Source: Rhizobium esperanzae
GTDB taxonomy: Bacteria > Pseudomonadota > Alphaproteobacteria > Rhizobiales > Rhizobiaceae
Reading direction: 5' to 3'
Length of the DNA: 64,000 nt
Assembly (NCBI RefSeq): GCF_002204185.1
Contig: NZ_MXPU01000001.1
Coordinates: 62,001-126,000, forward strand
This document shows, one piece after another, positions 8,773 through 16,950 of the stretch. Below the pieces are notes generated by a model. That model was not told the origin of the DNA. It did not search any database and worked only from the letters and a program-made list of their open reading frames with translations. Made by a program: the position numbers and the translations under genes. Positions within the stretch are counted from its first letter, which is position 1; each line of letters opens with the position of its first letter.

Positions 8773-8846
8773 GGCGCGGGTCTCCCGATCAGCGTTGTCA
8801 ATCACCGGACTCCGGCTAAGAAAACCAGGCCCGAAAAATCAAAAAT

Positions 8847-8898
8847 GCCGCCTTGCGGCGGCGACCAGCACTATTTCCTCTTCGCGCTGCAATGTCAA
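8847..8898 (-). promoter_or_regulatory. argD promoter with leader hairpin
   Basis: On the minus strand TTGACA (8893-8898) and AATAGT (8870-8875) are 17 bases apart. Just downstream GCCGCC pairs with GGCGGC around a GCAA loop (8847-8862), followed by ATTTTTGATTTTT. No gene upstream on this strand needs a terminator, so the hairpin lies in the argD leader itself. It may be a premature terminator or a 5' stabilising stem. Confidence 0.45.
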
Positions 8899-9014
8899 CA
8901 AAACTGCGCCCTTAGCTCATGCAGCAAGCTTGTACAGCGGCATTTCCAGCCTTCAACAGGCATTATTGCAGAAATGACACGCAGAGGAAGCAAGTTGGGG
9001 AAAACTCGGAATTC

Positions 9015-9080
9015 GATTCATCCGGATTCCCGCGACTCTTGTCACGGAGTCAGCCTCACACTAGGTTAAAGTTCAATTAC
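9015..9080 (+). promoter_or_regulatory. Cell-cycle control region of gcrA: GANTC cluster and CtrA-like box
   Basis: Four GANTC sites (CcrM methylation targets) occur within 37 bases: 9015-9019, 9025-9029, 9034-9038 and 9047-9051. They are followed by TTAA-N7-TTAC (9066-9080), one base from the CtrA consensus TTAA-N7-TTAA. The region lies 118-183 bases before the gcrA start. The rest of the 425-base gap (8773-9197) holds the argD promoter and no gene I can support. Confidence 0.6.
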
Positions 9081-9197
9081 TAGACTGCATGCGGCGGAAC
9101 TAGTCACCAAAATTGATCAAGCGTTTCTTGTTTCGGAGGCTTCCGGGACAACGGTGAGGGATTCTGCCATCACCAACGCAAAAGGTGGAGACAGGGC

Positions 9198-9731
9198 ATG
9201 AACTGGACAGACGAGCGGGTCGAGAAACTCAAGAAGCTTTGGGCTGAAGGACTGAGCGCCAGCCAGATTGCTGCGCAGCTTGGCGGGGTCAGCCGAAACG
9301 CCGTTATCGGCAAGGTGCACAGGCTCAACCTTCCAGGCCGCGCCAAGGCCGGCGGCACAGCCACAGCGGCGCGCACGCCGAAGCGTCAGACATCGGCGCC
9401 GCGCGCTCCGAATTACGCCTCCCGGATCGCCACCCGCACCGTGACCCGCCAGCAGGGCGCAACCCTGCTGAAGGAAGAGATCGAGATCGAAACGGTCGAG
9501 GAAATGGAATACGTGCCGAAGGGCAACGTGGTGGTGCCGATTTCCCGCCGCCTCGGCCTGACGGAGCTCACCGAACGCACCTGCAAGTGGCCGGTCGGCG
9601 ATCCGCTGAAGGACGACTTCCATTTCTGCGGCTGCGAATCCCCCGACAATTCGCCCTACTGCAGCTATCATCAGAAGCTTGCCTATCAGCCGGTCAATGA
9701 ACGGCGCCGGGCGGCAGCGCGGGTCAGCTGA
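9198..9731 (+). CDS. gcrA: GcrA cell-cycle transcription factor
   Basis: An alphaproteobacterial master regulator that works with sigma-70 at promoters containing CcrM-methylated GANTC sites. The N-terminal 45 residues are the DNA-binding homeodomain-like HTH (MNWTDERVEKLKKLWAEGLS, then SQIAAQLGGVSRNAVIGKVHRLNL). A basic, variable linker follows. The C-terminal sigma-interacting domain contains CKWPVGDPLKDDFHFCGC and PYCSYHQKLAY. At 177 residues it is normal for rhizobia. The start at 9198 has AAAGGTGGAG upstream. It is monocistronic with its own terminator. Confidence 0.95.
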   Translation: MNWTDERVEKLKKLWAEGLSASQIAAQLGGVSRNAVIGKVHRLNLPGRAKAGGTATAARTPKRQTSAPRAPNYASRIATRTVTRQQGATLLKEEIEIETVEEMEYVPKGNVVVPISRRLGLTELTERTCKWPVGDPLKDDFHFCGCESPDNSPYCSYHQKLAYQPVNERRRAAARVS

Positions 9732-9756
9732 GCGGGCAAACATTGCTGGAAATGCG

Positions 9757-9781
9757 AAAACGGGCCTCGTGGCCCGTTTTT
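9757..9781 (+). terminator. gcrA intrinsic terminator
   Basis: ACGGGCC and GGCCCGT pair around a TCGT loop, with A-rich sequence before and TTTTT after; it lies 26 bases past the gcrA stop. Confidence 0.85.
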
Positions 9782-9834
9782 GTGATTAGAGTGGGGAAGC
9801 TCCTTTGTGTTTGGCAGCAAAGCCGACCACGCAT

Positions 9835-9969
9835 TCCGTCATCCCAGGGCTTGACCCTGGGATCCACGACCAGGCACTCGGCTTCGATAATTTCCCTGCA
9901 TTTGAATGCCATCGCTCCTCCCGCAGCGCCAGCCGCATGGATCCCAGGGTCAAGCCCTGGGATGACGGA
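9835..9969. repeat. Inverted pair of a 32-bp palindromic intergenic repeat
   Basis: The 32 bases at 9835-9866 recur as an exact reverse complement at 9938-9969. Each copy is itself a hairpin, with CCCAGGG and CCCTGGG arms around CTTGA. The two copies face each other across about 70 bases. A diverged relative is at 26268-26295. This is a common type of dispersed alphaproteobacterial intergenic repeat, with no coding content. Confidence 0.85.
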
Positions 9970-10010
9970 GGAGAGGTGGTGCCTGGATGACAGAGGTGAG
10001 GTGGTGCCCG
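9961..10010. repeat. Two-copy 25-bp tandem repeat
   Basis: 9961-9985 and 9986-10010 are direct copies that begin GATGAC and end with GAGGTGGTGCC plus two bases, matching at 22 of 25 positions. It begins inside the second inverted repeat copy. The remaining bases up to phoB hold nothing I recognise. Confidence 0.7.
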
Positions 10011-10089
10011 CTCATACGCCGCGCCGGTGCAATGAAGGGCCTGGGAAAGGCTGCACCGGCGGGAACGCCGACCACACACCCCCTCCGCC

Positions 10090-10773
10090 TCAGGCTTCCA
10101 TCGAATAGCCGGCGCCGCGGACGGTGCGGATGACGTCCTGCATGTTGGAGAAGTTCAGCGCCTTGCGCAGGCGGCCGACATGGACGTCGACGGTGCGTTC
10201 ATCAACATAGATGTCGTGGCCCCAGACGCCGTCGAGCAGCTGCGAGCGGGAGAAGACGCGGCCCGGCGACGACATCAGGAACTCCAGCAGGCGGAATTCG
10301 GTCGGGCCGAGGCGGACTTCGCGGCTCTTGCGGTGGACGCGGTGGGTCTCACGGTCGAGCTCGATATCGCCGCATTTCAACACCGAGGACAGCACCTCGG
10401 GACGGGCCCGACGCAGCATCGCCTTGACGCGGGCGACGAGTTCGGGGGTCGAGAAGGGCTTGACGACATAATCGTCGGCGCCGGTGGACAGTCCGCGCAC
10501 CCGCTCGCTCTCCTCGCCGCGCGCCGTCAGCATGATGATCGGCAGCCGCTCGGTCTCCGGCCGCATGCGCAGGCGCCGGCAGAGTTCGATGCCGGAGACG
10601 CCGGGCAGCATCCAGTCGAGGATGAGAAGGTCGGGCGTGCGCTCCTGAAGCCTGATTTCGGCCTCGTCGCCGCGCAGGATGGTATCGACTTCGAAGCCTT
10701 CCGCTTCGAGATTATAACGGAGAAGCACGCTGAGGGCCTCTTCGTCTTCAACAACTGCAACTCTCGGGATCAT
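10090..10773 (-). CDS. phoB: PhoB phosphate response regulator
   Basis: OmpR-family response regulator that binds Pho boxes when phosphorylated by PhoR under phosphate limitation. The receiver domain has the acidic pair E10/D11-type VVEDEE, phospho-acceptor D53 in LILDWMLPG, T83 and K105 (DDYVVKPFS). The C-terminal winged helix ends with VDVHVGRLRKAL and VRTVRGAGYSM. At 227 residues it is normal. It is the last gene of the leftward phoR-pst-phoU-phoB cluster, 136 bases after phoU, and can be reached by transcription from the pst promoter, giving positive autoregulation. Confidence 0.96.
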   Translation of the reverse strand: MIPRVAVVEDEEALSVLLRYNLEAEGFEVDTILRGDEAEIRLQERTPDLLILDWMLPGVSGIELCRRLRMRPETERLPIIMLTARGEESERVRGLSTGADDYVVKPFSTPELVARVKAMLRRARPEVLSSVLKCGDIELDRETHRVHRKSREVRLGPTEFRLLEFLMSSPGRVFSRSQLLDGVWGHDIYVDERTVDVHVGRLRKALNFSNMQDVIRTVRGAGYSMEA

Positions 10774-10909
10774 GCGTGTCCGTCTCCTCGCGCACGATCC
10801 TTAAACCGGGGACGATTTAAGCAAGGGATCCCGCGCAAAATCAGAAATTGGCTGCGATCTCTTTGCACGCCCGGACGGGCGCGCACGCAATAGGCTGGGT
10901 CCGGCACGG

Positions 10910-11623
10910 TTATTCCGTGGCGGCACCGACGGTGTTGGCGCTGTCGTCCTTCGGACGGTCGCCTTCCGGCTGGGCGCCGGTCGCCATGTAGTAGATCGTT
11001 TCGGCGATATTGGTGGCGTGGTCGCCGATGCGCTCGATGTTCTTGGCGCAGAAGAGGAGATGCGTGCAGCTGGTGATGTTGCGCGGATCTTCCATCATAT
11101 AGGTCAGGAGTTCGCGGAACAGCGACGTGTACATCGCGTCGATCTCGTTGTCGCGTTCGCGGATGGCAGTCGCCTTGTCGGCGGCGCGCGTCGTATAGAC
11201 GTCGAGCACTTCCTTGAGCTGGACGAGCGCCAGCTCGGACAGGTGCTCGAGACCGCGGGCGAGCTTGCGCGGAACGCCGGTGCTTTGCACGGCGATGACG
11301 CGCTTGGCGGTGTTCTTGCCGAGGTCGCCGACGCGTTCGAGATCGGCGGCGATGCGGATCGAACCCATGATTTCGCGCAGGTCGGCGGCCATCGGCTGGC
11401 GGCGGGCGATGGTGACGATCGCCTTGTCGCCGATTTCGCGCTCGGTGTGATCGAGGATCACGTCGTCGGAAATGACCTTCTGCGCCAGCGCGGTATCACC
11501 GTTGACCAGCGCCCGGACGGATTCGGCGACCATCTGCTCGGCCAGGCCGCCCATTTCGGAAATCCGCCTGGACAGGAACTTCAGATCATCATCATAGGCA
11601 GAATAAATATGTGTCGATGCCAT
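10910..11623 (-). CDS. phoU: PhoU phosphate signalling protein
   Basis: Peripheral cytoplasmic adaptor that couples the Pst transporter to PhoR and keeps the Pho regulon off when phosphate is ample. The 237 residues form the usual duplicated three-helix PhoU bundle. Each half has an acidic metal-binding motif: DLREIMGSIRIAADLERVGDLGKN and CTHLLFCAKNIERIGDHATNIAE. An acidic tail follows. The start at 11623 has GAGGA upstream. It lies 44 bases after pstB in the same operon. Confidence 0.95.
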   Translation of the reverse strand: MASTHIYSAYDDDLKFLSRRISEMGGLAEQMVAESVRALVNGDTALAQKVISDDVILDHTEREIGDKAIVTIARRQPMAADLREIMGSIRIAADLERVGDLGKNTAKRVIAVQSTGVPRKLARGLEHLSELALVQLKEVLDVYTTRAADKATAIRERDNEIDAMYTSLFRELLTYMMEDPRNITSCTHLLFCAKNIERIGDHATNIAETIYYMATGAQPEGDRPKDDSANTVGAATE

Positions 11624-11667
11624 GGGGCTTTGTCCTCGAATAACGGGAAGGCTTCGGATGACCGCAA

Positions 11668-12483
11668 TCAGCCGAAGCGACCCATGATGTAGTCCTGGGT
11701 GCGCGGATCGTCCGGATTGGTGAACATCTTGTCGGTGTCGTTCTCCTCGACGAGGTTGCCGAGGTGGAACATGGCGGTGCGCTGCGACACGCGCGCGGCT
11801 TGCTGCATGGAGTGGGTGACGATGACGATCGTGTAGTTCTCGCGCAGTTCGTGGATCAGCTCCTCGACCTTGGCGGTGGCGATCGGGTCGAGCGCCGAGC
11901 AGGGCTCGTCCATGAGGATGACTTCAGGGCTGACGGCGACGGCGCGGGCAATGCACAGGCGCTGCTGCTGGCCGCCGGAGAGACCGGTGCCGGATTCGTG
12001 CACGCGGTCCTTGACCTCGTTCCAGAGGCCGGCGCGCTGCAGACTGGTCTCGACGATCTGGTCGAGATCGGCCTTCGACTTGGCCAGGCCATGGATGCGA
12101 GGGCCGTAGGAGACGTTTTCATAGATCGACTTCGGGAACGGGTTCGGCTTCTGGAACACCATGCCGACGCGGGCGCGCAACTCGACGACGTCAATGTCGG
12201 GATCATAGATATCGTCACCGTCGAGGGTGATCTTGCCGGCGACGCGGCAGCCCTCGATCGTATCGTTCATGCGGTTGAGGCTTCGCAGGAAGGTCGACTT
12301 GCCGCAGCCCGACGGGCCGATCAGGGCGGTTACGGTGTTTTCGCGGATGTTCAGGTTCACATCGAAAAGCGCGCGCTTTTCGCCGTAATATACGGAGACA
12401 TCCTGTCCGATCATTTTATACGGGACGTTGCTCATCTTCTGATCCAGCGCCTTTTCAACTGCAGCTTCCGTCAGCATGTTCAT
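11668..12483 (-). CDS. pstB: Phosphate ABC transporter ATP-binding protein
   Basis: ATPase of the high-affinity phosphate importer. In 271 residues it has Walker [10 protein letters not shown] (56-64), the Q-loop, the signature LSGGQQQR (168-175) and Walker B VILMDEP (188-194) followed by CSALDP, the Pst-specific variant. The start at 12483 ([11 protein letters not shown]) has GGAG nine bases upstream; an in-frame upstream extension overlaps pstA and is not credible. It lies 14 bases after the pstA stop. Confidence 0.96.
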   Translation of the reverse strand: MNMLTEAAVEKALDQKMSNVPYKMIGQDVSVYYGEKRALFDVNLNIRENTVTALIGPSGCGKSTFLRSLNRMNDTIEGCRVAGKITLDGDDIYDPDIDVVELRARVGMVFQKPNPFPKSIYENVSYGPRIHGLAKSKADLDQIVETSLQRAGLWNEVKDRVHESGTGLSGGQQQRLCIARAVAVSPEVILMDEPCSALDPIATAKVEELIHELRENYTIVIVTHSMQQAARVSQRTAMFHLGNLVEENDTDKMFTNPDDPRTQDYIMGRFG

Positions 12484-12497
12484 GATATCTACTCCGT

Positions 12498-13820
12498 TTA
12501 CCAGCGGCGCTCGAAGCGACGACGCAAGAGGATGGCGCCCATGTTCATGACAACCAGGAACAGGAGCAGGACGATGATGGCACCCGAAGTACGCTCCACG
12601 AAGGCCCGTTCGGCCTCGTTCGCCCACATATAGACCTGCACCGGCAGGGCCGTCGAGGGATCAAGCGGTGTCGTCGGTGCATTGGCGACGAAGGCGACCA
12701 TGCCGATCAGGAGCAGCGGCGCGGTTTCGCCGAGCGCGTGCGCCAGGCCGATGATCGTGCCGGTGAGGATGCCGGGCATGGCGAGCGGCAGGACATGGTG
12801 GAACACCATCTGCATCTTCGAGGCGCCGAGGCCGAGGGCTGCGGCGCGGATCGACGGCGGCACGGCGCGCAGTGCGGCGCGGGTGGCGATGATGATCGTC
12901 GGCAGGGTCATCAGCGTCAGCACCAGGCCGCCGACCAGCGAGGCCGAGCGCGGCAGGCCGATGAAATTGATGAAGACGGAAAGGCCGAGCAGACCGTAAA
13001 CGATCGACGGGACGGCGGCGAGGTTGTTGATGTTGACCTCGATCAGGTCCGTCAGCTTGTTCTTCGGCGCAAACTCCTCGAGATAGATCGAGGCGGCAAC
13101 CCCGATCGGTAGCGACAGCGCCAGCACGATCAGCATCAGGTAGAGCGAGCCGATCAGGGCGACGCCGAGGCCGGCAGCCTCCGGACGGCTGGAGTTGCCG
13201 TTGACGAACAGGCCGGTGTTGAACTGCTTCTGGAGAGCGCCGCTCGCCTTCAGCTGGTTCATCCAGGTCACCTGCTTATCGTTGACCTTGCGGTTCTTCT
13301 CATCGACGGTGAGGTCGATCTGGCCCTTGTTGGCGCTGTCGACATTGGCGTCGGCGAGAACGGAGACATTGACCGTCTTGCCGATCAGCGAGGGATCGGC
13401 CACGACCATGTCGCGCAGCTGGATCGGCGCGCTCTTGGAGAGCATAGCGGATGCATCGCGCACGTCAGGCTTGCTCGAGGCATTGATATTCAGCTGTCTG
13501 ACGATCGCGTCGCGCAACAGAACCGGGTAATTGGCGGCGATCAGCACCGAAGGGTCGGTCGCACGCTTATTGCTGGGGTCGATCGTCTTCTCGGAGAATT
13601 CGATCGGCAGGGTGATCGCCGTCTGCTGGAAGGCGGTGTAGCCCTTGCCGATCACCGTCCACAGCAGGATGAAGAGGAAGACGAGACCGAAGGTGATAGC
13701 GGCAATGCCATAGGCCTGGAAGCGGCGCTCGGCGGCGTAGCGGCGCTTGATGCCGATATCGCGGCGGGCGGGCGCCTTGGAAACGGTGACACCTTGGGTG
13801 GGAGAAACAATATCCGTCAT
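12498..13820 (-). CDS. pstA: Phosphate ABC transporter permease PstA
   Basis: Inner-membrane permease of the Pst importer. The first TM segment (about 35-57, [17 protein letters not shown]) is followed by a large extracytoplasmic insert of about 160 residues before the core permease helices. This long form is typical of alphaproteobacteria; E. coli PstA is under 300 residues. The EAA loop is visible as [27 protein letters not shown]. The start ATG at 13818-13820 overlaps the pstC stop by ATGA, indicating translational coupling. 440 residues. Confidence 0.94.
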   Translation of the reverse strand: MTDIVSPTQGVTVSKAPARRDIGIKRRYAAERRFQAYGIAAITFGLVFLFILLWTVIGKGYTAFQQTAITLPIEFSEKTIDPSNKRATDPSVLIAANYPVLLRDAIVRQLNINASSKPDVRDASAMLSKSAPIQLRDMVVADPSLIGKTVNVSVLADANVDSANKGQIDLTVDEKNRKVNDKQVTWMNQLKASGALQKQFNTGLFVNGNSSRPEAAGLGVALIGSLYLMLIVLALSLPIGVAASIYLEEFAPKNKLTDLIEVNINNLAAVPSIVYGLLGLSVFINFIGLPRSASLVGGLVLTLMTLPTIIIATRAALRAVPPSIRAAALGLGASKMQMVFHHVLPLAMPGILTGTIIGLAHALGETAPLLLIGMVAFVANAPTTPLDPSTALPVQVYMWANEAERAFVERTSGAIIVLLLFLVVMNMGAILLRRRFERRW

Positions 13821-15298
13821 TCGTACTGCTCCCGGTATTTGCGCACGATGTAGAGCGCGTAGATATTGAGGCAAAGCGTGATGCAGAACAGGGTGATGCC
13901 GAGGGCAAAGGCAACCAGCGTCTGCGGCGAGGTGAACTCAAGGTCACCCGTCAGCTGGTTGACGATCTTGACGGTCACCGTCGTCATCGGCTCGAAGGGG
14001 TTGATCTGAATGCGGGCGGCAACACCTGCGGCCAGCACGACGATCATGGTTTCACCGATGGCGCGCGAGGCGGTCATCAGCAGCGCGCCGACGATGCCGG
14101 GAAGGGCTGCCGGCAGGACCACCTTCTTGATGGTTTCGGAGCGTGTGGCGCCGAGACCGAGCGAACCGTCGCGCAGCGCCCGCGGCACAGCGGTGATGAT
14201 GTCGTCCGACAGCGAGGACACGTAGGGGATCAGCATGATGCCCATGACGATGCCGGCCGTCAGAACGCTCTGCGCCTGGATGAAGTTGGTGTAGCTGCCG
14301 GAGAGCAGGCCGCTGATCTGCGCGGAGAAATCGCGCAGGAACGGACCGACGGTGACGAGCGCGAAGAAGCCGTAGACGATCGTCGGAATGCCGGCCAGCA
14401 CTTCGAGCAGCGGCTTGGCGATGCCGCGCAGCTTCGGCGACGCATATTCGGCCATGTAGATGGCGGCGAACAGCCCGACCGGCACGGCGACCAGCATGGC
14501 GACCAGACCGATATAGAGCGTGCCGAGCAGCAGCGGGATCAGGCCGAACTGGCCGAAGGAGGAGCTGCCGGCGCCGGCAAAGCGCGGATCCCAGACGGTG
14601 CCGAAGAAGAACTCGCCGGCGGGAACGACGGCAAAGAAGCGCGTGGCTTCCGACAGCATCGACAGCACGATGCCGACCGTCGTCAGGATGGCGATCGAGG
14701 AGGCGAGCAGCAGCGCCCAGAGCATGACGCGCTCGACACGGTTGCGGGCGCGGAAACGCGGCGCGATGGCGCGCAGCGCGTAGAAGGCGCCGGCGACGGC
14801 CAGAAGGAAGACGACCGCGGTCATGGCCATGCGGCTCGTCAGGCTCATGGCGTTGAGCTTCTTGGCGGCCTCGACCATGTAAGGCTGCGGCTGGCCGGCA
14901 AGCGGCACGCCCTTCTCGCTGAGCTTGGCCTGCAGGGCGGCCGGATCGTTTGCGACCGCGGCGGCTTCGTCGGAGGTCAGCATCGTCAGCCCGCGGGCGA
15001 CCGTCGCCACCATCGAATAGCTCAGATCCTGCTCGACTGCGGCCTGAGCCTTGACGTCGGCAGGGAAAGCGCCGCGAACCGAGGACTGGATGATGCCGGG
15101 GCTGACGGAGAGCCAGGCGCAGAGAACGATGAGGGCAGGAAGAACGGCCCAGATCGCCGCATAGGCGCCGTAATAGGCCGGCCGGGAATGCAGTGCGGAG
15201 GACCTGCCTCCGGCAAGGGCCGTGGCACGGCTGCGGGCGACCAGATAGGCGGCGGCGCCGATCGCCACAAGGCACAGAAGTATGACGGATGTGCTCAT
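13817..15298 (-). CDS. pstC: Phosphate ABC transporter permease PstC
   Basis: Partner permease of PstA, 493 residues, with a long N-terminal region containing two TM helices and an extracytoplasmic loop before the conserved core. The EAA loop reads GSLGLGATRSETIKKVVLPAALPGIVGAL, and the conserved GIPTIVYGFFAL stretch is present. The start at 15298 (MSTSVILLCLVA) lies 168 bases after pstS; that gap contains a strong hairpin. The stop overlaps the pstA start by four bases. Confidence 0.94.
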   Translation of the reverse strand: MSTSVILLCLVAIGAAAYLVARSRATALAGGRSSALHSRPAYYGAYAAIWAVLPALIVLCAWLSVSPGIIQSSVRGAFPADVKAQAAVEQDLSYSMVATVARGLTMLTSDEAAAVANDPAALQAKLSEKGVPLAGQPQPYMVEAAKKLNAMSLTSRMAMTAVVFLLAVAGAFYALRAIAPRFRARNRVERVMLWALLLASSIAILTTVGIVLSMLSEATRFFAVVPAGEFFFGTVWDPRFAGAGSSSFGQFGLIPLLLGTLYIGLVAMLVAVPVGLFAAIYMAEYASPKLRGIAKPLLEVLAGIPTIVYGFFALVTVGPFLRDFSAQISGLLSGSYTNFIQAQSVLTAGIVMGIMLIPYVSSLSDDIITAVPRALRDGSLGLGATRSETIKKVVLPAALPGIVGALLMTASRAIGETMIVVLAAGVAARIQINPFEPMTTVTVKIVNQLTGDLEFTSPQTLVAFALGITLFCITLCLNIYALYIVRKYREQYE

Positions 15299-15427
15299 TC
15301 GTTACGTCCCCAGGCCCGTGGCCCCCAAAAAGCGCGGCGGCTTCATCAGCCTGCCTTCGGCTTCCAATCATGGAGAAGGAATTCAACCCTGCAGCGGACA
15401 GGCCGGCGCGCAGGGACATAAAGCAAT

Positions 15428-15459
15428 GCCGGCGCGGGCTCAGAGAGAACCGCGCCGGC
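15428..15459 (-). other. Intercistronic hairpin between pstS and pstC
   Basis: Ten-base arms GCCGGCGCGG and CCGCGCCGGC are separated by 12 bases, starting a few bases after the pstS stop. There is no long T-tract after it on the minus strand. It probably protects pstS mRNA and lowers downstream expression, as is common for binding-protein genes. Confidence 0.7.
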
Positions 15460-15466
15460 AAATTTA

Positions 15467-16501
15467 TTACATGGACTTGCCGGCTTCGACGTCCTTGCGG
15501 ATCGCGTCGCGCTCGGCGTCCGGAGCAGCAACCAGGCCGTATTCGGCCAGCGGACCGTCGGGGCCGATCATCTGGTCGGATACGAAGAAGTTGACATATT
15601 CCTTCAGGCCCGGAACGGCGCCGAGATGTGCCTTCTTGACGTAGAAGAACAGCGGGCGGGAAACCGGATAGGTGCCGTTGGCGATCGTTTCGGTGGACGG
15701 AACGATACCGTTCACGCTGGCGACCTTCAGCTTGTCGGCGTTGTTTTCATAGAAGGAAAGGCCGAATACGCCAACGCCGGTCTTGTTGGCGGCGATGCGT
15801 GCGAGGGTTTCCGGATAGTCGCCGTCGATGTCGACGGCAGCGCCGTCCTTGCGAACTGCGACGCAGGCCTTGGTCTGGGCGGCCTTGTCGGAGATTTCCT
15901 TGGCGATCACGTCGAGAGCGCCCGAAGCCTTGCAGCCGGCGGCAAGAACGTTCTGTTCGAAGACTTCGCGCGTGCCGTGCTTTTCGCCCGGGATATAGGC
16001 AGCGATATCAACAGCCGGGAGCTTCGGGTTGACTTCCGACCACTTCTTGTAGGGGTTGGCGACGAGCTTGCCGTCGACGACGACCTGGGCGGCGAGGGCC
16101 TTGTAGATGTCGGCGGGAACGTAGGCGACATCGGGGTTGGACGAGTCGGTTGCGAAGACGATGCCGTCATAACCGATCTTGACTTCCTGGATGTCGGTTA
16201 CGCCGGCAGCCTTGCAGGCTTCGGCTTCGTTCTTGTTGATCGGGCGCGAAGCGTTGGCGATGTCGATGGTGTCTTCACCAACGCCCTTGCAGAATTCCTT
16301 CAGGCCAGCGCCCGTGCCGCCGGATTCGACGACCGGTGTCTTGAAGTTGGTGAAGGTCTCGCCGAAGGACTCGGCAACGATCTTGGCGTAAGGCAGGACG
16401 GTGGACGAACCAGCGATCTGTATCTGGTCGCGAGCGACGGCTGCGCCAGCGAAAGCAGCAGTTGCAGCGAGCGCGGCAACGGTGAGCTTGAAGGTATTCA
16501 T
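15467..16501 (-). CDS. pstS: Phosphate-binding periplasmic protein
   Basis: High-affinity solute-binding protein that delivers phosphate to PstCAB. The first 23 residues are a Sec signal (KLTVAALAATAAFAGAAVA). The mature start DQIQIAGSSTVLPYA carries the phosphate-binding Ser/Thr loop; ESGGTGAGLKEFCKGVGEDTIDIANASRPI and GEKHGTREVFEQ supply further ligands. At 344 residues it is of the long alphaproteobacterial class. The GGGAGAA ribosome site is right before 16501. It heads the pst operon behind a Pho box. Confidence 0.95.
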   Translation of the reverse strand: MNTFKLTVAALAATAAFAGAAVARDQIQIAGSSTVLPYAKIVAESFGETFTNFKTPVVESGGTGAGLKEFCKGVGEDTIDIANASRPINKNEAEACKAAGVTDIQEVKIGYDGIVFATDSSNPDVAYVPADIYKALAAQVVVDGKLVANPYKKWSEVNPKLPAVDIAAYIPGEKHGTREVFEQNVLAAGCKASGALDVIAKEISDKAAQTKACVAVRKDGAAVDIDGDYPETLARIAANKTGVGVFGLSFYENNADKLKVASVNGIVPSTETIANGTYPVSRPLFFYVKKAHLGAVPGLKEYVNFFVSDQMIGPDGPLAEYGLVAAPDAERDAIRKDVEAGKSM

Positions 16502-16603
16502 TAGAAATTCTCCCGCATTGGGCTTGTGTGAGTGCGGCCTATAGAGGCCCCCGCAGTGCCATTTTCATCGGCGGGACTCTCTTAGCGCTGTAAGCACCGT
16601 CCT

Positions 16604-16635
16604 TTTATGTCAAATCGGTGAAACATTTGTGACAA
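16604..16635 (-). promoter_or_regulatory. Pho box and -10 of the pst operon
   Basis: On the minus strand 16618-16635 reads TTGTCAC-AAAT-GTTTCAC, two PhoB half sites in the usual 7-4-7 layout. CATAAA at 16604-16609 lies nine bases downstream and can serve as the -10. The box replaces the -35, as in other PhoB-activated promoters, and is about 115 bases before the pstS start. Confidence 0.75.
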
Positions 16636-16852
16636 GTTAGGCCTTTATTTTTACACAATAAATTATGCGACACTCAGCCCATCGCGTCGGGGGGCGGCAA
16701 AGTTTGGACCGCACACTCGACCTGGCATTGCAAAATTTTTCATAAGGGGCCCATCGGTTGCCGGAGGCTCGCAAACGGGCGAAAGGGCACGTGCCGCTGC
16801 GGGTTTAGACCATCCGCTTGCATGAAAGGGGAATTACTTAAGGATGTCCGTG

Positions 16853-16925
16853 TGGCCCCCTCATCCGACCCTTCGGGCTACCTTCTCCCCGCTGGGGAGA
16901 AGGGACATGCCGCAACCTCTCCGCT
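16853..16925. repeat. Dispersed palindromic repeat, copy A
   Basis: CCCCCTCATCCGACCCTTCG leads into a CTTCTCCCC/GGGGAGAAG hairpin and GACATGCCGCAACCTC. The same module recurs at 48346-48415, 54530-54592 (reverse orientation) and 54705-54775. It separates phoR from the pst promoter. The rest of the 449-base gap holds the Pho box and no gene. Confidence 0.75.
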
Positions 16926-16950
16926 CCTCGCAAACCTCGCATAGGACACG

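Noticed and set aside
7261..9069. Rightward open frame of 602 codons
   Set aside because: Antisense to argF and argD and continuing into the non-coding promoter region; no domain and no ribosome site.
9087..9118. GGAAC...CGTT upstream of gcrA as an EcfG promoter
   Set aside because: The spacer is 21 bases, well outside the 16-17 required.
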